Below, piece after piece: positions 33,681 to 44,999 of a stretch of 64,000 nucleotides of DNA. Numbering within the stretch: position 1 is the first letter of the stretch; each line of letters starts with the position of its first letter. This DNA comes from Platanthera guangdongensis (taxonomy: Eukaryota > Streptophyta > Magnoliopsida > Asparagales > Orchidaceae): positions 89,898,564-89,962,563 of the forward strand of contig CM077166.1 in NCBI GenBank assembly GCA_039583875.1, read 5' to 3'. The notes under the pieces were generated by a model. That model saw only the letters and a list, made by a program, of their open reading frames with translations. It searched no databases and had not been told where the DNA came from. The position numbers and the translations under genes were made by a program.

Positions 33681-35620
33681 CTCACCTTGGCACTTGAGTT
33701 ATGCCAACAATCTATGGAAAAGTGGCCTACCTTGCCACAACACCAGCACTCAAATCTGTTATACCTTTGTTTAGGTACAGCCCTGGCTGTTTTATCTACA
33801 TCAGGATTCTTGTTGAGTACTGGGGCTTTGCCCTTAGATTTGGACTTTACTGTTCAGGCAGGTTTTGTAAACCCTAATCCAGTTTTACCCTTATGAGGTA
33901 CAAACTCATCTATCAAAGGTAGAACAGATTTTGGTTTAGAAAAACTTGCTACAATATCTCTCTCCTTCTGAAGACTAACCTCCAGATTTCTAATTTGATC
34001 ATTTTTAAATATAATAGTCCCCATCTGAATAACTGTAATATTCTCCAGTCTAGCTATTTCATTTAATTTCTGATCTAATAACTTGTCAAAATCTGTTGCA
34101 TCCACTTTAAGACTAGCAATCTCCTTAGCATGAGTCTTGGCCAACAGTTTGCTTTTGTTCAAAGCCTGCAACAATACTCTATATTCATCAATTAATTGAT
34201 GAATGTCTCCTTCAGATTCAGATCCACTCACATCACTTGATGCTAATATATCTGAATCTTACTCAGTACTAGAAATTGAACTTGAAGAACAATTTTGTAC
34301 CTGACTAGGTCCAGGCTGATCCTGGATTTTGTCTCCTTCTGATAAGGCCATCAGCCCCTTGTATTGAATGTCCTCATGCTCATAAATTGAGTTCATTAGA
34401 TCCATGAACTCATTTTCTTCTTCTTCAGCAAATAAGCCAATATAGGCTTCAGTTTCTGAATCTGTTTCTGAAGATGACATATCAGTCAGACTTTTATCCT
34501 TCTTGGCAAAAAAGGACCTTTCCTTTTTGCCCTTGAACTGTGTATTCTTCTTATCAGTGGACTCTTTCCTCTTTTCTGGACAATCAGCTATTACATGTCC
34601 TTGTCTATTGCAATAATAACATACTATCTTTGAGGATGTAGTTTTACTAGACTTGGACTTTCTCCTATCATTCCTTGATGACTTCCTGTTCTGATAATAA
34701 TCATTTTTTGTCTGTAAAGTGGATGGCTTGAACCTCCACTGCTTCTTCTTTAGAAACTTCTGAAAATGCCTAGTAAATACAACAAAGTCTTCATCACTTT
34801 CACTGCTTTCTGACTTCTTGCTATCTGATGTATCTGTCTCAGTCTCAGCAACTTTTTGAGGTGGAGATGGAGACTTACTTTTATATTTCCTAGTGGTTTC
34901 AGTCTTGAAGGCCACAACTCTTTCTTTGTGCTCCACCCTAGTAGTCTTTTCTTCCTCCTTTCTAACCATTAACTGCATCTCATAAGATAACAGTTTTCCA
35001 AACAATGTTGGAGGAGGTATGTCAGCTAATTTGGTCATTTCCCTTATGACACAAATCTTGGTGTCCTAGTCCTCTGTCAGGGATCTCAAGAACTTATCAT
35101 TCAACTCATAATTGCTGAACTCTCTTCCATAGGACATCAATTCATTGAATATCCTATAGAATTTCTTGTAGCATTCAGTTATGCTATCAGACCTGCCTTG
35201 TCTGAAGCTTTCATACTATTGATTTAATAAAGACTTCATGTCTTGTCTTACCTCTTCTGATCCCTCCATATAGACTATCAGTGTGTCCCACATTTATTTT
35301 GATGTTTTACAATGAATCAGATTCTGAAATGTGGCATCATCAATTGCACTTACAATAATATTCTGGGCCCTCTTGTCCATAGTGGGCAGAATTATTTCAT
35401 CCTTGGTCATTTCTGAATAGTCTTTGGGAGTTCTCTGATTTGCATCTAAAACAGATACATTCATTGGCACATAAGGCCCTTTTTTGACTGTAATGTAAAT
35501 TCTTAGGTCAGAGGCTTCCATAAAAAGTCTAACCCTTTCTTTCCAAATGCCAAAGATCTCCTTTCTGCAGATTGGCAATTTCATGGATCCTAGCTCTTTG
35601 TGATTCTCAGTTGAACCCAT
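33681..35620 (-). pseudogene. RLC-A Gag
   Basis: Starts ATG at 35620. It has a copia Gag N-terminal domain (IWKERVRLFMEA near 35540), a first zinc knuckle C-Y-Y-C-N-R-Q-G-H-V-I-A-D-C near 34615-34574, an acidic region, a coiled coil (34200-33930) and a second knuckle C-W-C-C-G-K-V-G-H-F-S-I-D-C near 33750-33709. C interrupts it at 33681; about 40 further codons continue at 21420-21300 until a TAA that separates gag from pol in the same frame. Stops lie near 35293, 35220, 35067, 34259 and 33854, one of them a W to stop change. Two knuckles separated by a coiled coil is unusual beside element C. Confidence 0.88.
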
Positions 35621-35692
35621 TTTCTTGATTCTTGATTATACTGATTCTGCCTCCAGGATCTTTACTCAGACCGTTATATCCTTTTTGAGTAA

Positions 35693-35708
35693 CCTCCCTC
35701 TGATACCA
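35693..35708 (-). promoter_or_regulatory. RLC-A primer binding site (initiator tRNA-Met)
   Basis: The minus strand reads TGGTATCAGAGGGAGG, two bases after the LTR end. Confidence 0.9.
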
Positions 35709-36611
35709 CTTGAAAGAACTAGTGCCTAAACACCTAGAGGGGGGGGGGGGTGAATAGGTGCACTTAATCTTTTTAACTTTTAAGGAAGAAACACTAAATT
35801 ATTAGACCTATTTATGCAATTCTCTACAGCAATTCAGCACAGATAACACGGCAATCACATAAGCATACAATCACAGAGAGCACACAAGATTTACAGTGGT
35901 TCCCCAAGGTCTGGGTACATCCACTTTCCCCCTTCGCCTATCTAGTAGTGTACTAGATTCGGCCTAACTTCTCCACTTCTCCTCAGATCCTCAGATCTTA
36001 TAACTCAGAACCCCAAATAGGTTCCTACAACTTAATGTGATCCCACTCTTATAACTTAGGCACAAAAGCCCTACCACTCAGTCTTCACCAAGACCTACAC
36101 TCAGCCTTCAACAAGGCCTACACTCAGCCTTCAACAAGGCCTACACTCAGAGAAATGTATCTCCTACAGTCAGGCACACAAGCCCTACCACTCAGCCTTT
36201 ATAAATATAGGCTTACAACTCAGATCTCTTAGGATCCTATAGAAAATAAAGAGTACAAAGATTAATAACCACAACTCTGATTGAGAAAGATGAGTTGACT
36301 AGCTTCTTGATGAGTTCTTGAAAGAACTTTGCAGAGATCAACCTCCCTTGGCTTTCTTCAAAGCTTCTTAAATTAGAACACAGTAGGGTTGTATCTCTAT
36401 GCAGATGATCTTCAATCAACTGCAGACTTGAGAATCAGATCTCAATCTGAAACTTTCTTAGCAGCCTAGTTCAATAGCTGTCTTCTTAGAAGGAGCTCTC
36501 TCTCTCTCTCCAACTTCTTAGATCTTCACTTGAAGGTCTTCTTCTGGTTGTGTTGTTTTTTTACTTCATTGATTGCTTTCGCTCGATCTCTTTCTGTTGA
36601 AGGAATAAGCC

Positions 36612-36619
36612 TTTATATA
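36612..36619 (-). promoter_or_regulatory. RLC-A LTR TATA box
   Basis: Minus strand TATATAAA, downstream of the GTGTCGACAC array by about 140 bp. Confidence 0.7.
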
Positions 36620-36751
36620 GGCTTTCTTCATGGTGACCGGCTGATCCGGTTTCTAACGATCTTCTGACAGCTCTGACAGTAGCAGTTGACCGGTTGAAAT
36701 GACAGCTGTCAAGTAATCCAGTCACTTCTTGAAATCTCTGTCACTGTCTGA

Positions 36752-37440
36752 AAGTGTCGAGATAGATAGTCTTTATGTGTCGACACAAGTAGACTAAGTG
36801 TCAACACAAGTAGACTAAGTGTCGACACAAGCCTTCATGGTGTCGACACAACTCCTTGTGTTGTTGAAATAACTTCTCGACACTGCTTCTACAGAATGTG
36901 TCAACACTGATCCTGTGTGTCGACACTAGTCCTTCTTCATTAATACTTAGTTGATTTCTTCTAAGTGTCGACACATCTTGTTGTGTTGAAACTTGCTAAG
37001 TGTCGACACATCTCCTTTGTGTCGACACATTCTTCATGTGTTGAGACTTTTGCTGAGTGTCGACACATCTCCTTTGTGTCGACACATTCTTCATGTGTTG
37101 AGACTTTGTTGAGTGTCAACATAGCCTTCTAGTGTCGACACATGTACTTGAACTTTGTTGATGTTTTGTTGAGTATCGACACAGCCTTCTAGTGTCGACA
37201 CTTTTGCTATCGACAAAGTTTCTCTAGGTGTCGACACTGCTTCTAAGTGTCGACACAGATATTGTTGACAATTATTCATTGTGTGTCGACACAACCTGTA
37301 TGTGTCGACACTTTCCTTCTGGTGTCGACTATGCCTTCCTGGTGTCGACACAATTACTCCAAGTGTCGACACAGCTTCTCTGGGTGTCGACACAAGCCTT
37401 CTTAAGTGTCGACACTTTTCTTCTAGGTGTCGACACATGG
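36752..37440. repeat. GTGTCGACAC array in RLC-A U3
   Basis: More than 25 copies of GTGTCGACAC or near variants, a perfect 10-bp palindrome. It also contains TGTCGA in both directions, a form bound by auxin response factors in other plants; that link is only a suggestion. Confidence 0.92.
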
Positions 37441-37581
37441 ACTTAGAAACTTTTCCTGCAAACCTGCAGTTACTTAACCTGCACAAATAAACTCATAGCA
37501 CATCAAATACACCTTGATGTATATCATTGAGTAGGGTGAGGCTTCTTCAAATCAGGTACATATATTCCAATGTACCCAACA

Positions 37582-39239
37582 AATCTCTTCTTTCATGGCA
37601 CCTTCCCACTCCTTTACTCCAGTGGCCTCGTTGAAGTTTGCAGGCTCTCGCTCATCCAGAGGACCTACAAAGAAGCAGGAGACAAAACTCACTACATTCC
37701 CATCACAGTACCGAGCCGGTGGCTTCACAAGCCTCTTCGATCTCCGAAGGGTTGTGTCATTGCTCACTACTTCCGTTGCTTCTTCGGGCTCAACTCCTAC
37801 TTGGGGCAAGCATTGAGCAGTGCCCCCCTGCTTCCTGAGCCAGAAGGCTCACCCTCGGAGTTAGAAGCAACAGGAGCTGCTCGTGAAACAGCAAGCTCCT
37901 CTTCCAAGCCTTCAGCAGCCACCACCGGTGCTTCATCAACCTTGCTACTTCCGGTTAGCTCAACCGAGCCACCTCCATATGACGTCAGCTCGTCAAAGAC
38001 AACGTATCTTGACACTACGAACTTCTTCATCACAGGGTCCATGCATTTCCATCCCTTCTTCCGCTCATCATAGCCAACAAAGACAAGTTTCCTTGCCTTC
38101 GCTTCCAGCTTTGTCCGTGAAGCATCTGGGACATGCACGTAGCAAGTTGAACCGAACACCCTAAGGTGTCCCACACTCGGCTTCTCCTTCAGCAACAGCT
38201 CAATAGGAGTCTTCATGTTGATAGGGCTGAGTGGCATCCTGTTGATGACGTAAGAAGCACAAGACATTCCCTCCGCCCAAAAGGACCTTGGGATATCTTT
38301 CACATGAAGCCAGCATTTGCATGTCTCCGTCAGATGACGGATCTTCCACTCCGCAACTCCATTTTGTTGTGGAGTGTGAGCACAAGTAAGCTCTTGTTGG
38401 ATCCCGTGCTTCCTGCAGAAGTTAGAAAACTTGGAGGAGATGAACTCACCACTGTTGTCCGTTCTAAGCTTCTTAATCCGCAAGCCAAGCCGGCCTTCTA
38501 CCAACTCCTTGAACTCAACAAACAAACGGAAGGCTTCCGACTTCTCCTTTAAGAAGTACACCCAAGTATACCTTGAGTAGTCATCAACCAAGACAAGCAT
38601 GTATCTGCTTCCACCAAGGCTGGCAGTAACCATCGGTCCCATCAAGTCGCCATGAATGCACTCCAATGGTAGCTTGCTCCTTGTTTGTGATTTATCAAAC
38701 GGAAGGCGATGTTCCTTACCGTATTGACAGCCCGCGCAAACATGCCCGTCACCAAAGGAGGACAACTTAGGCAACCCCTTCACCAAACTTCTACTAGCCA
38801 TCGCATTCAGCTTGTCCATGCCAACATGCCGCAGCCTCTCATGCTAGATAGCAGCGCTATCATTGGCCCTCATTCTATCAACATAAGAATTGGTGGCAAG
38901 AACAAACAAGTTTTTCACCCTCCTTCGTACATGAGCAACATCAGCCTTCACCGATGATACGTTGCGAAGGAACCTCACGTCTGTTGGCCCAAACAGAACG
39001 TGATAACCAGCGTCCACCACATTGGTCACCGAGAAGAGGTTTTTCTTTATGCCCGACATGTGATACGCACTCCTTAACGTGAGTGGCCCCTGATCACTAC
39101 CCAAAGACACGAGCCCCTCTTTCTCTACTGCATAAACAGTATTATCAGCAGTGATAATAACTTCATTAACTGAGTATGCTTGCATGGAGGTGAACTTGGA
39201 CTTGTCTCCGGTGAGGTGATGACCACACCCAGAGTCCAC
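37582..39239 (-). pseudogene. RLC-D protease, integrase and RT start
   Basis: Protease D-S-G-C-G-H-H-L-T-G at about 39236-39204. Integrase zinc region HERLRHVG to CAGCQYGKEH (38850-38720), catalytic D in HGDLMGP near 38650, D in LRTDNSGEF near 38460 and E in PQQNGVAEWK near 38350. Breaks: a stop near 38843 (W expected before HERLRH), a frame change near 37800 and another near 39240 between gag and protease. Copies of the usual linker sequence (LRRSKRLVKPP) precede the RT start, which is lost at the RLC-A junction. Confidence 0.88.
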
Positions 39240-40252
39240 GATCCACTCGTGTTGAAGTCCTCAGCAGACAGGGCACGGACACAAGTGCCCGTCATGAAAG
39301 CTCCGCCCCATTCTGCTTCTTCACTCCTCGAGCAAGCTTCCTCCTTTCTCGCAGCATGCCCAGGCTGCAGTTTGACCTTGCAGTCCCGCTTGAAGTGCCC
39401 TCGCTGATGACACCGGTAGCACTTCAAGTTCTTCTTCCAGTCCTTAGGAGCATTGCTCCTCTCCGGCTGATATGAAGTTGAAGTCTCCTTCTCACAAGCG
39501 GCCTGCACCTTCTTCTTCTTCTTCTTCCCTTCCCATCCTTTCTTCTTGCCTGAGAAGAGAGCTTCGTTGCCTTCCTAATTAAGGTTCACTCCAGCCATCT
39601 GCCTTGCCAAGCTCTCCTGCGATGCAAGCAGATTCTCCAGCTCCAGCAAAGACGGCTGAGTAGCCTACCCTTGAATATATGTGACAAAGGACACATACGC
39701 CTTCCGCAAGCCGCAGATAATGTGCCTTTTCATCTTTGCCTCAGAGATAGGCTCATGAGGATCCAGTGTCGACAGCTCAGCACACAAGCTCTTCATCTTT
39801 GAGAAGTACTTCAAGATGGAATGGTCTCCCTGAGTTGCCCTGGCCAACTCATTCTCCAGAAACTGAAGCCGCGCCACATTCTTCCTATTGAACAACTCAT
39901 CAATGGTTGTCCAAATATCAGCAGCCGACTCACATCCAATGATGTGATCAAACAGTTTCGGAGACACAGCCCTCTTGAGGATAAACTCTGCTTCAGCATT
40001 TGTTCTCCTCCAGAGCCTAAACTGCTCAGCAGTACCGAAAGCAGCAGTCACTTCCTGTCTGTCGTCACCACCGATGACTTCCCACAGCTCCTCGCCAAGA
40101 AGATAACTCTTCATGCACGACTTCCACTTTTTGAAGTTAGTCGGCGTTAAGAGTTCAATGCCAAGACCCCTTGCAAAGCTCCCTTCCATTGCAACACCTG
40201 TTGACAACCTTTCAGCAGCACCGAGCAACAACACAGGTTGATCACCACTCAA
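39240..40252 (-). pseudogene. RLC-D Gag
   Basis: Starts ATG at 40252. Copia Gag domain: NFKKWKSCMKSYLL, a region like AADIWTTIDELF, and LKYFSKMKSLCAEL. A stop lies near 39665 and another near 39575, then a lysine run and a zinc knuckle C-Y-R-C-H-Q-R-G-H-F-K-R-D-C near 39420-39380. It runs in the same order as other copia elements but in a different frame from protease after a one-base change near 39240. Confidence 0.87.
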
Positions 40253-40296
40253 GCACTGAGTAACAACACTGGTTGCCTACAGCTCACGCAACTGAA

Positions 40297-40312
40297 CCTC
40301 CCTCTGATACCA
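40297..40312 (-). promoter_or_regulatory. RLC-D primer binding site (initiator tRNA-Met)
   Basis: Minus strand TGGTATCAGAGGGAGG, directly adjacent to the LTR end TTTAACA. Confidence 0.9.
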
Positions 40313-41005
40313 TGTTAAATTTTCTCAGCGTGGTCAGCAAGGTAGCCCAAACGCCAAATTAATATCTTCGGCACTACCCAGTTCGCACGTTGAACCAGCG
40401 AAAAACCAAGGAACAAGCCTAATCCCAACAAAAAATGGAAGCACAAGCAGATCTTTTATACATTCACTTCTTTACAATGCGAGAAATACATAGTGAGACA
40501 TGATTTCGCTTGTACAAACAGATGTAAACAGAAAGCACCAAAAACAAGCCGGGCGGACAGCACCTGAGTCCGCCGAGACCGCTGAGTTCGCCGAGTCCGC
40601 TGAGATCACCCGAGCTAAGCTGCAATCCGCCGAATAGCCACGGAGTCCACCGAAGCCGCGAGGCCGCGCGGACACACCGTTATTCGCCTCCTGCTGATTA
40701 ACTGAGGAACACACCGCCTACCTGCCTGAGACCGTCGGACAGGTTATTGAAGCTGGCAAAGATGAAACAGAACTGACAAGCCACAGAGCGACCTCCTGCT
40801 GAATCCACAGAGACCGCATAACTTCCAAGTACTTGACCGAAGTCACAGCCAAACTCCTGGCTCCTTGAAGTTACCTGCGTGAACTGCACACAGCAAACCG
40901 TCAGCCCTGAGTCAATCCGCGCAGACAGAAAAACTGAGACCGCAGCACCTCGCCGAACCCAACTTACTGTTCACTCTAGTTACTGTAGAACTGCCAGGGG
41001 GGTCC

Positions 41006-41013
41006 TATTTATA
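41006..41013 (-). promoter_or_regulatory. RLC-D LTR TATA box
   Basis: Minus strand TATAAATAGGACC, just downstream of the GTCCGC-rich array. Confidence 0.75.
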
Positions 41014-41029
41014 GGAGAGGTGAGGAGTG

Positions 41030-41945
41030 TGGTCACCGCCCAAGAGATAGCGACACCGCCCTAGCCCGCACGATAGAAAAAAAACCGTCCGCCGCGTCCG
41101 CAAGGACTTAGCCGGATACCAAGGAAAACCGCCAGGAGCAAGGCAACATTAGCGAACCCTCTTCAGTCCGCCTAAGCTATGCGGACAAGGCTTCAGCCCG
41201 CAAATCTTACAACCACTGCAGGACAGCAACCCCCTTTAATGGCTGTCCACACAAACCCGAGGCAGTCCGTAAGACTCAAGCCTCAATCCGCCACAAGTCC
41301 ACGACCAAAGGCAGAAAGCAAGTCCGCCCGGTCAACAGCGGACTTGGCGGATACTGCGGACAGCATGGTCTTGGCACAGAGTGTGACCAAGTCCAACACC
41401 ATCATGGGCCAATGCGAGCATGGCAGACACAAATCCTCGTCTGCCAAACACCCTAGCACAGACCGCTAGCAGTCTACAAGCTCCTCGCACACCTGCCCAA
41501 CGCAGCAGTCATCTCCCGGACTCCACAAACCAGTCCGCCAATCGACCTCCACAGCAAGGCACCTGCTGTAACACCAGAGCTCGACAAGGCCTCAGCCAAG
41601 CTCTAATCCTAGTCCGCAACAGCCCACACCGCGGACTCATAAGTCCGCAAGCTTCCCGCGGACAAGAGCCAAATCGCCAATCAGCACAAGCTTGCACCAC
41701 GGCCACTGAGCAAAGTACAAGTCTGCAAGCCTCTATCCACTCAGGTCGCTCCTTGGCTAAACCAAAGCCAAACATCCTATCCGCAGATACCAGGCCGCAC
41801 AGTCCGCGGACTTCATGCAAAGAACCCGCTCAGAAGACAACCAGCTTTCCACTAGCCCTTCCACCAGGCCGCACATCGCTGTCCGCCCAGTCCGCCTAGT
41901 CCGCCAATACTGTCCGCCCATGCCGCCCGGCCTGTCCCGTCAACC
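41030..41945. repeat. AGTCCGC/GCGGACT-rich U3 of RLC-D
   Basis: Dozens of AGTCCGC, GTCCGCC or GCGGAC words; some pair as hairpins (GCGGACT CATA AGTCCGC at 41629-41646) or palindromes (AGTCCGCGGACT near 41811). Less regular than the other arrays. Confidence 0.7.
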
Positions 41946-41969
41946 ACTTCCACTTCACAAATTTCAACA

Positions 41970-43045
41970 CAAACAACCTGATTTATTTAGGTGAAGGGTG
42001 GAAACAATTTCTCTTGGCCTAGGGAAGCTTTTAAAAGCATCAAATGGGGGGAGAGGGAGGGTCATGGCTTCAAAGCCATTTATGGCCATGAAGGATAATT
42101 TCGGCCATGCCTTGGGTTCATTGTTTCCAGCATTGAACAGCCTTGAAAACCCCTTGAACTTCTCCTATTTCAGCAAGGGATATGAATCCATTCTTTGGAA
42201 ATGAAGGGAGAAGTCCCTTGGCCTCCCTTGGCCATGAATGGCTCTCTTTCTCTCTCCTCCATTAAAGGACAAATTGAGCTTTCTCTCTCCGAGTCATCAT
42301 GAACGAATTTGTTCATCTCCCTAGCCTATTGGCAGCCCATAAAATCATTATTATTAATTAAAATAAAGTTAGCCCAAGTGGGGGGGGGGAATGGGCTTGA
42401 GCTTGGGTTAGCCCATATGGGCTAATTTGACTTAACCTTAAGGTAAAGTTGACCTTGGTCAACATGACCATTTGGGTTCACCCCAATGGGTCCTGGGTGA
42501 CTCATTGGCCTCCCCTAAGGTCTATGTAGGGTTGGGTAGGGTTGACTTGGCACCTTGGAGGTCACTTGACCCTTGGTAAGGGCACTTTGACCACTTTGGG
42601 GCTTGAGTTGACTTGGGTCAACTTGGAGTCTAGGACTGCACCCAATGTGTCCTTAGTGACCCATTGACCTCACTTTAGGTCTAGGAAGACCTGGGCAAGG
42701 TTGGTTGGGCACATTAGAGGCCAACTCCCCTTTGTTAGGGCACCTTGCCCAATTTAGGCCTATGGTGGTCCATGTCAAATTGGCCACTTTGGGTTGACTC
42801 CAATGGACCCTTAAGGCTATAGTTGACCCTATAATGGGTTAGTGATTTTGTGGTAGGGTCATGGAGTCATGGTGAAGCCATAAGGTCAAACCCTATGTTT
42901 GGTGATGAGGTTGTGCCATAGGCAGACCAAGGTGATTCTCACCTTGGCCTTCTTTCACTTTGCCCTTTTTAGCTTCCTAGGGTTTTGTCATGACATAGTC
43001 ATGGCCAAAACCACTCTTAGGGTTCTAGTTGGAAATGGGATGTTA
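41970..43045 (-). repeat. LTR H, Ty3/gypsy-type, truncated by RLC-D
   Basis: The right end reads TGTAACATCCC on the minus strand, a gypsy-type terminus. D lies at its left end, so the rest is off-window. Orientation is inferred: on the minus strand the W-box-rich part comes first, then an AT-rich stretch (42330-42370) and a GGAGAGAGAAAGAGAG stretch like the one after the array in RLG-B. No coding region is seen. Confidence 0.55.
42420..42900. repeat. TTGACC/GGTCAA-rich region in LTR H
   Basis: Many TTGAC and GTCAA words, including facing pairs GTTGACC TT GGTCAAC near 42446 and AGTTGAC TTGG GTCAACT near 42606. TTGAC is the W-box core bound by WRKY factors. Confidence 0.75.
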
Positions 43046-43500
43046 CATGTGGTGCCCTGAGGAGCAGGCCTCCCTTGGGGTGGCGGACTGAGGAGCAGGC
43101 AGCCCCTGGGTGGCTGCCTGAGGAGCAGGACTCCCCTTGTAGTGGCGGCCTGAGGAGTAGGCCGCCCCTGGGTGGCGGGCTGAGGGTTTAGGGTTTCCGC
43201 CGGCTGTGCGACTTGGCGGACTGAAGGAATCGATCGCACAGATCGACCCCTGTTGCTTTAGATTGACTCATGCAAGGAAAAATGTTGCGCGGTTAGCAGG
43301 CCTAACTGCGCGGCTTGCTAGGGTGAGCTATGGGAACAGCTCTCCATCCCGTAGGATACGCGATAGCTATGTGACCTGGCCGGATAGAGAAATCTGTCTG
43401 CCTACACTTGGACCTATCGCGAACTCCAGGTAGAACCTAGAGCAGGCCGCGACTAGCGAGATGGCTACCTTTGGAAGGATCACCTATTTCTGGGTTAACA
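43046..43500 (-). repeat. F 3' LTR, truncated
   Basis: 455 bp of the LTR start on the minus strand (TGTTAACCCAG...), with about four of the GGCGGCC...GGCCGCC units, ended by LTR H at 43045. Minus strand GTGCGGGGATTA before it is a candidate purine tract. Confidence 0.75.
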
Positions 43501-43789
43501 TAATCCCCGCACTTTTTTAAGTTCCGAAGGGAACTTCAAAAAAGTTGGAGACCCACGAAAATCGTGATCCACCACAAAGAATGAGGAGGAGACAAGAAGA
43601 GATAGAACCTGGTGTCTCTCTTTAGGAGGTTGCTTCTTCGTGTCTTTTTCCTGTAAAGGAAAAGTTAGTGTAGGCATGTATGGAAGGTACATCTTGTGTG
43701 TACCTGGGTTTGCCTTTGCAAAATGAAGATGTGTCTTTCACTGAGCTATGCAAAACGATGATGATTGGAAAACATAGAAGAATAATAAT

Positions 43790-44840
43790 CTTGTAAGAAG
43801 CTGAAGGGGACTTGCAAGTGTTTGTTGATTTCTACAAAAGAGAGATTAGAGGTAGATACGAATGTAAAGTAAGCGACAAATACCTGAAGGCAACTGGCAG
43901 GTATCTGCTAACCTTCTACAAGAAAAGGGTTAGAAGCAGACATGATATATGAAAGAAGGTTGCAAGTACCTGTGAGGAAACTTGCAAGAATCTGCCGATC
44001 TCTACAAGAAAAGAGTTAGAAGCAGACATTATATATGAAAGAGGTTGCAAGTACCTGTGAGGAAACTTGCAAGCATCTGCTGATCTCTGCAAGAAAAGAG
44101 TTAGAAGCAGATGTGGCATATGAAAATAAGTTGCAAGTACCTGTGAAGAAACTTGCAAGCAACTGCTGATCTCTGCAAGAAAAGAGTTAGAAGTAGATGT
44201 GGTATATGAAAATAACTTGCAAGTATCTATAAAGAAACTTCCAAGCATTTGTTGAACTCTACATGAGAAGAGTTAGAAGCAGATATGATATATGAAAGAA
44301 GTTTGCAAGTACATGTGAGGAAACTTTCAAGCATTTGCTGATCTCTGCAAGATAAGAGTTAGAAGCAGATGTGGTATATGAAAATAAGTTGCAAGTACCT
44401 GTGAAGAAACTTGCAAGCATCTGCTGATCTCTGCAAGAAAAGAGTTAGAAGCAGATGTGGTATTTGAAAATAAGTTACAAGTACCTTTGAAGAAACTTGC
44501 AATCATCTGTTGATATCTGCAAGAGAAGAGTTAGAAGCAGATATGATATATTAAAGAAGGTTACAAGTACCTGTGAGGAAACTTGCAAGCATCTGTTGAT
44601 CTCTGCAAGAAAAGAGTTAGAAGCAGATGTGGTATATGAAAATAAGTTGCAAGTACATATGAAGAAACTTGCAAGCATTTGTTGATCTCTACAAGAGGAG
44701 AGATAGAAGCAGATATGATGAAAATACTAACTGCAAGTACCTGGATAGGACTTGCAAGTGACTGCTAATCACTACAATGAGAGAAGTGAGCAGCAGACAT
44801 AATATAATGAGCTAAGCTGCAAGCACCTGAGCGGAACTTG
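43790..44840. repeat. 86-bp tandem repeat inside F
   Basis: About eleven or twelve imperfect copies at 85-87 bp spacing. Each carries CTTGCAAG-like words twice (TTGCAAGTACCTGTGA... and AAACTTGCAAGCA), then CTCTGCAAGAAAAGAGTTAGAAGCAG. No coding potential is evident. Confidence 0.9.
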
Positions 44841-44999
44841 CGAATTCTAACTGTTGATGAGATAAGGTCGATATGATCATATAGCAGAGGAAATGTCTGA
44901 TGAGATCTGATAATAATTGAATGAAGATCAAACCACAGTAGTGATCTTCTTTGTATATTAGAGATGATATCTTTAACATGAAGTCCAGATCAATAAGCT

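Larger units (their letters stand above)
6459..37581 (-). mobile_element. RLC-A: Sirevirus-like Ty1/copia element with accessory ORF, in three pieces
   Basis: Pieces are 6459-6857, 16316-21420 and 33681-37581. On the minus strand they give 5' LTR, initiator-Met PBS, a gag with two zinc knuckles, protease, integrase, RT, RNase H, an inverted-repeat array, a TATA box and an accessory ORF. B interrupts the accessory ORF, C interrupts the end of gag, and RLG-1 lies beyond the accessory ORF, so the 3' LTR is off the left edge. At 37582 the flank is the RT start of element D, so A entered D. Continuity across both insertions is supported by reading frame and by target-site copies. Confidence 0.88.
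35711..37581 (-). repeat. RLC-A 5' LTR
   Basis: 1871 bp; minus strand TGTTGGGTACAT to TTCTTTCA. The outer end is fixed where the RT reading frame of element D resumes at 37582. U3 is filled by GTGTCGACAC, then a TATA box, and a G run beside CTAGAG near 35735 corresponds to the C run of RLC-C. Confidence 0.88.
37582..41969 (-). mobile_element. RLC-D: Ty1/copia element, 5' half
   Basis: Minus strand: 5' LTR (41969-40313), initiator-Met PBS, gag, protease, integrase, and the start of RT (E-W-E-G-A-M-K-E-E-I) where RLC-A cuts it at 37582. The rest of RT and the 3' LTR lie beyond A, off the left edge. Lineage within copia not resolved. Confidence 0.9.
40313..41969 (-). repeat. RLC-D 5' LTR
   Basis: 1657 bp; minus strand TGTTGAAAT to ATTTAACA. 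The outer end is inferred from these inverted termini. U3 holds many GTCCGC/GCGGAC words before the TATA box; a smaller cluster follows in 40560-40660. Confidence 0.75.
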
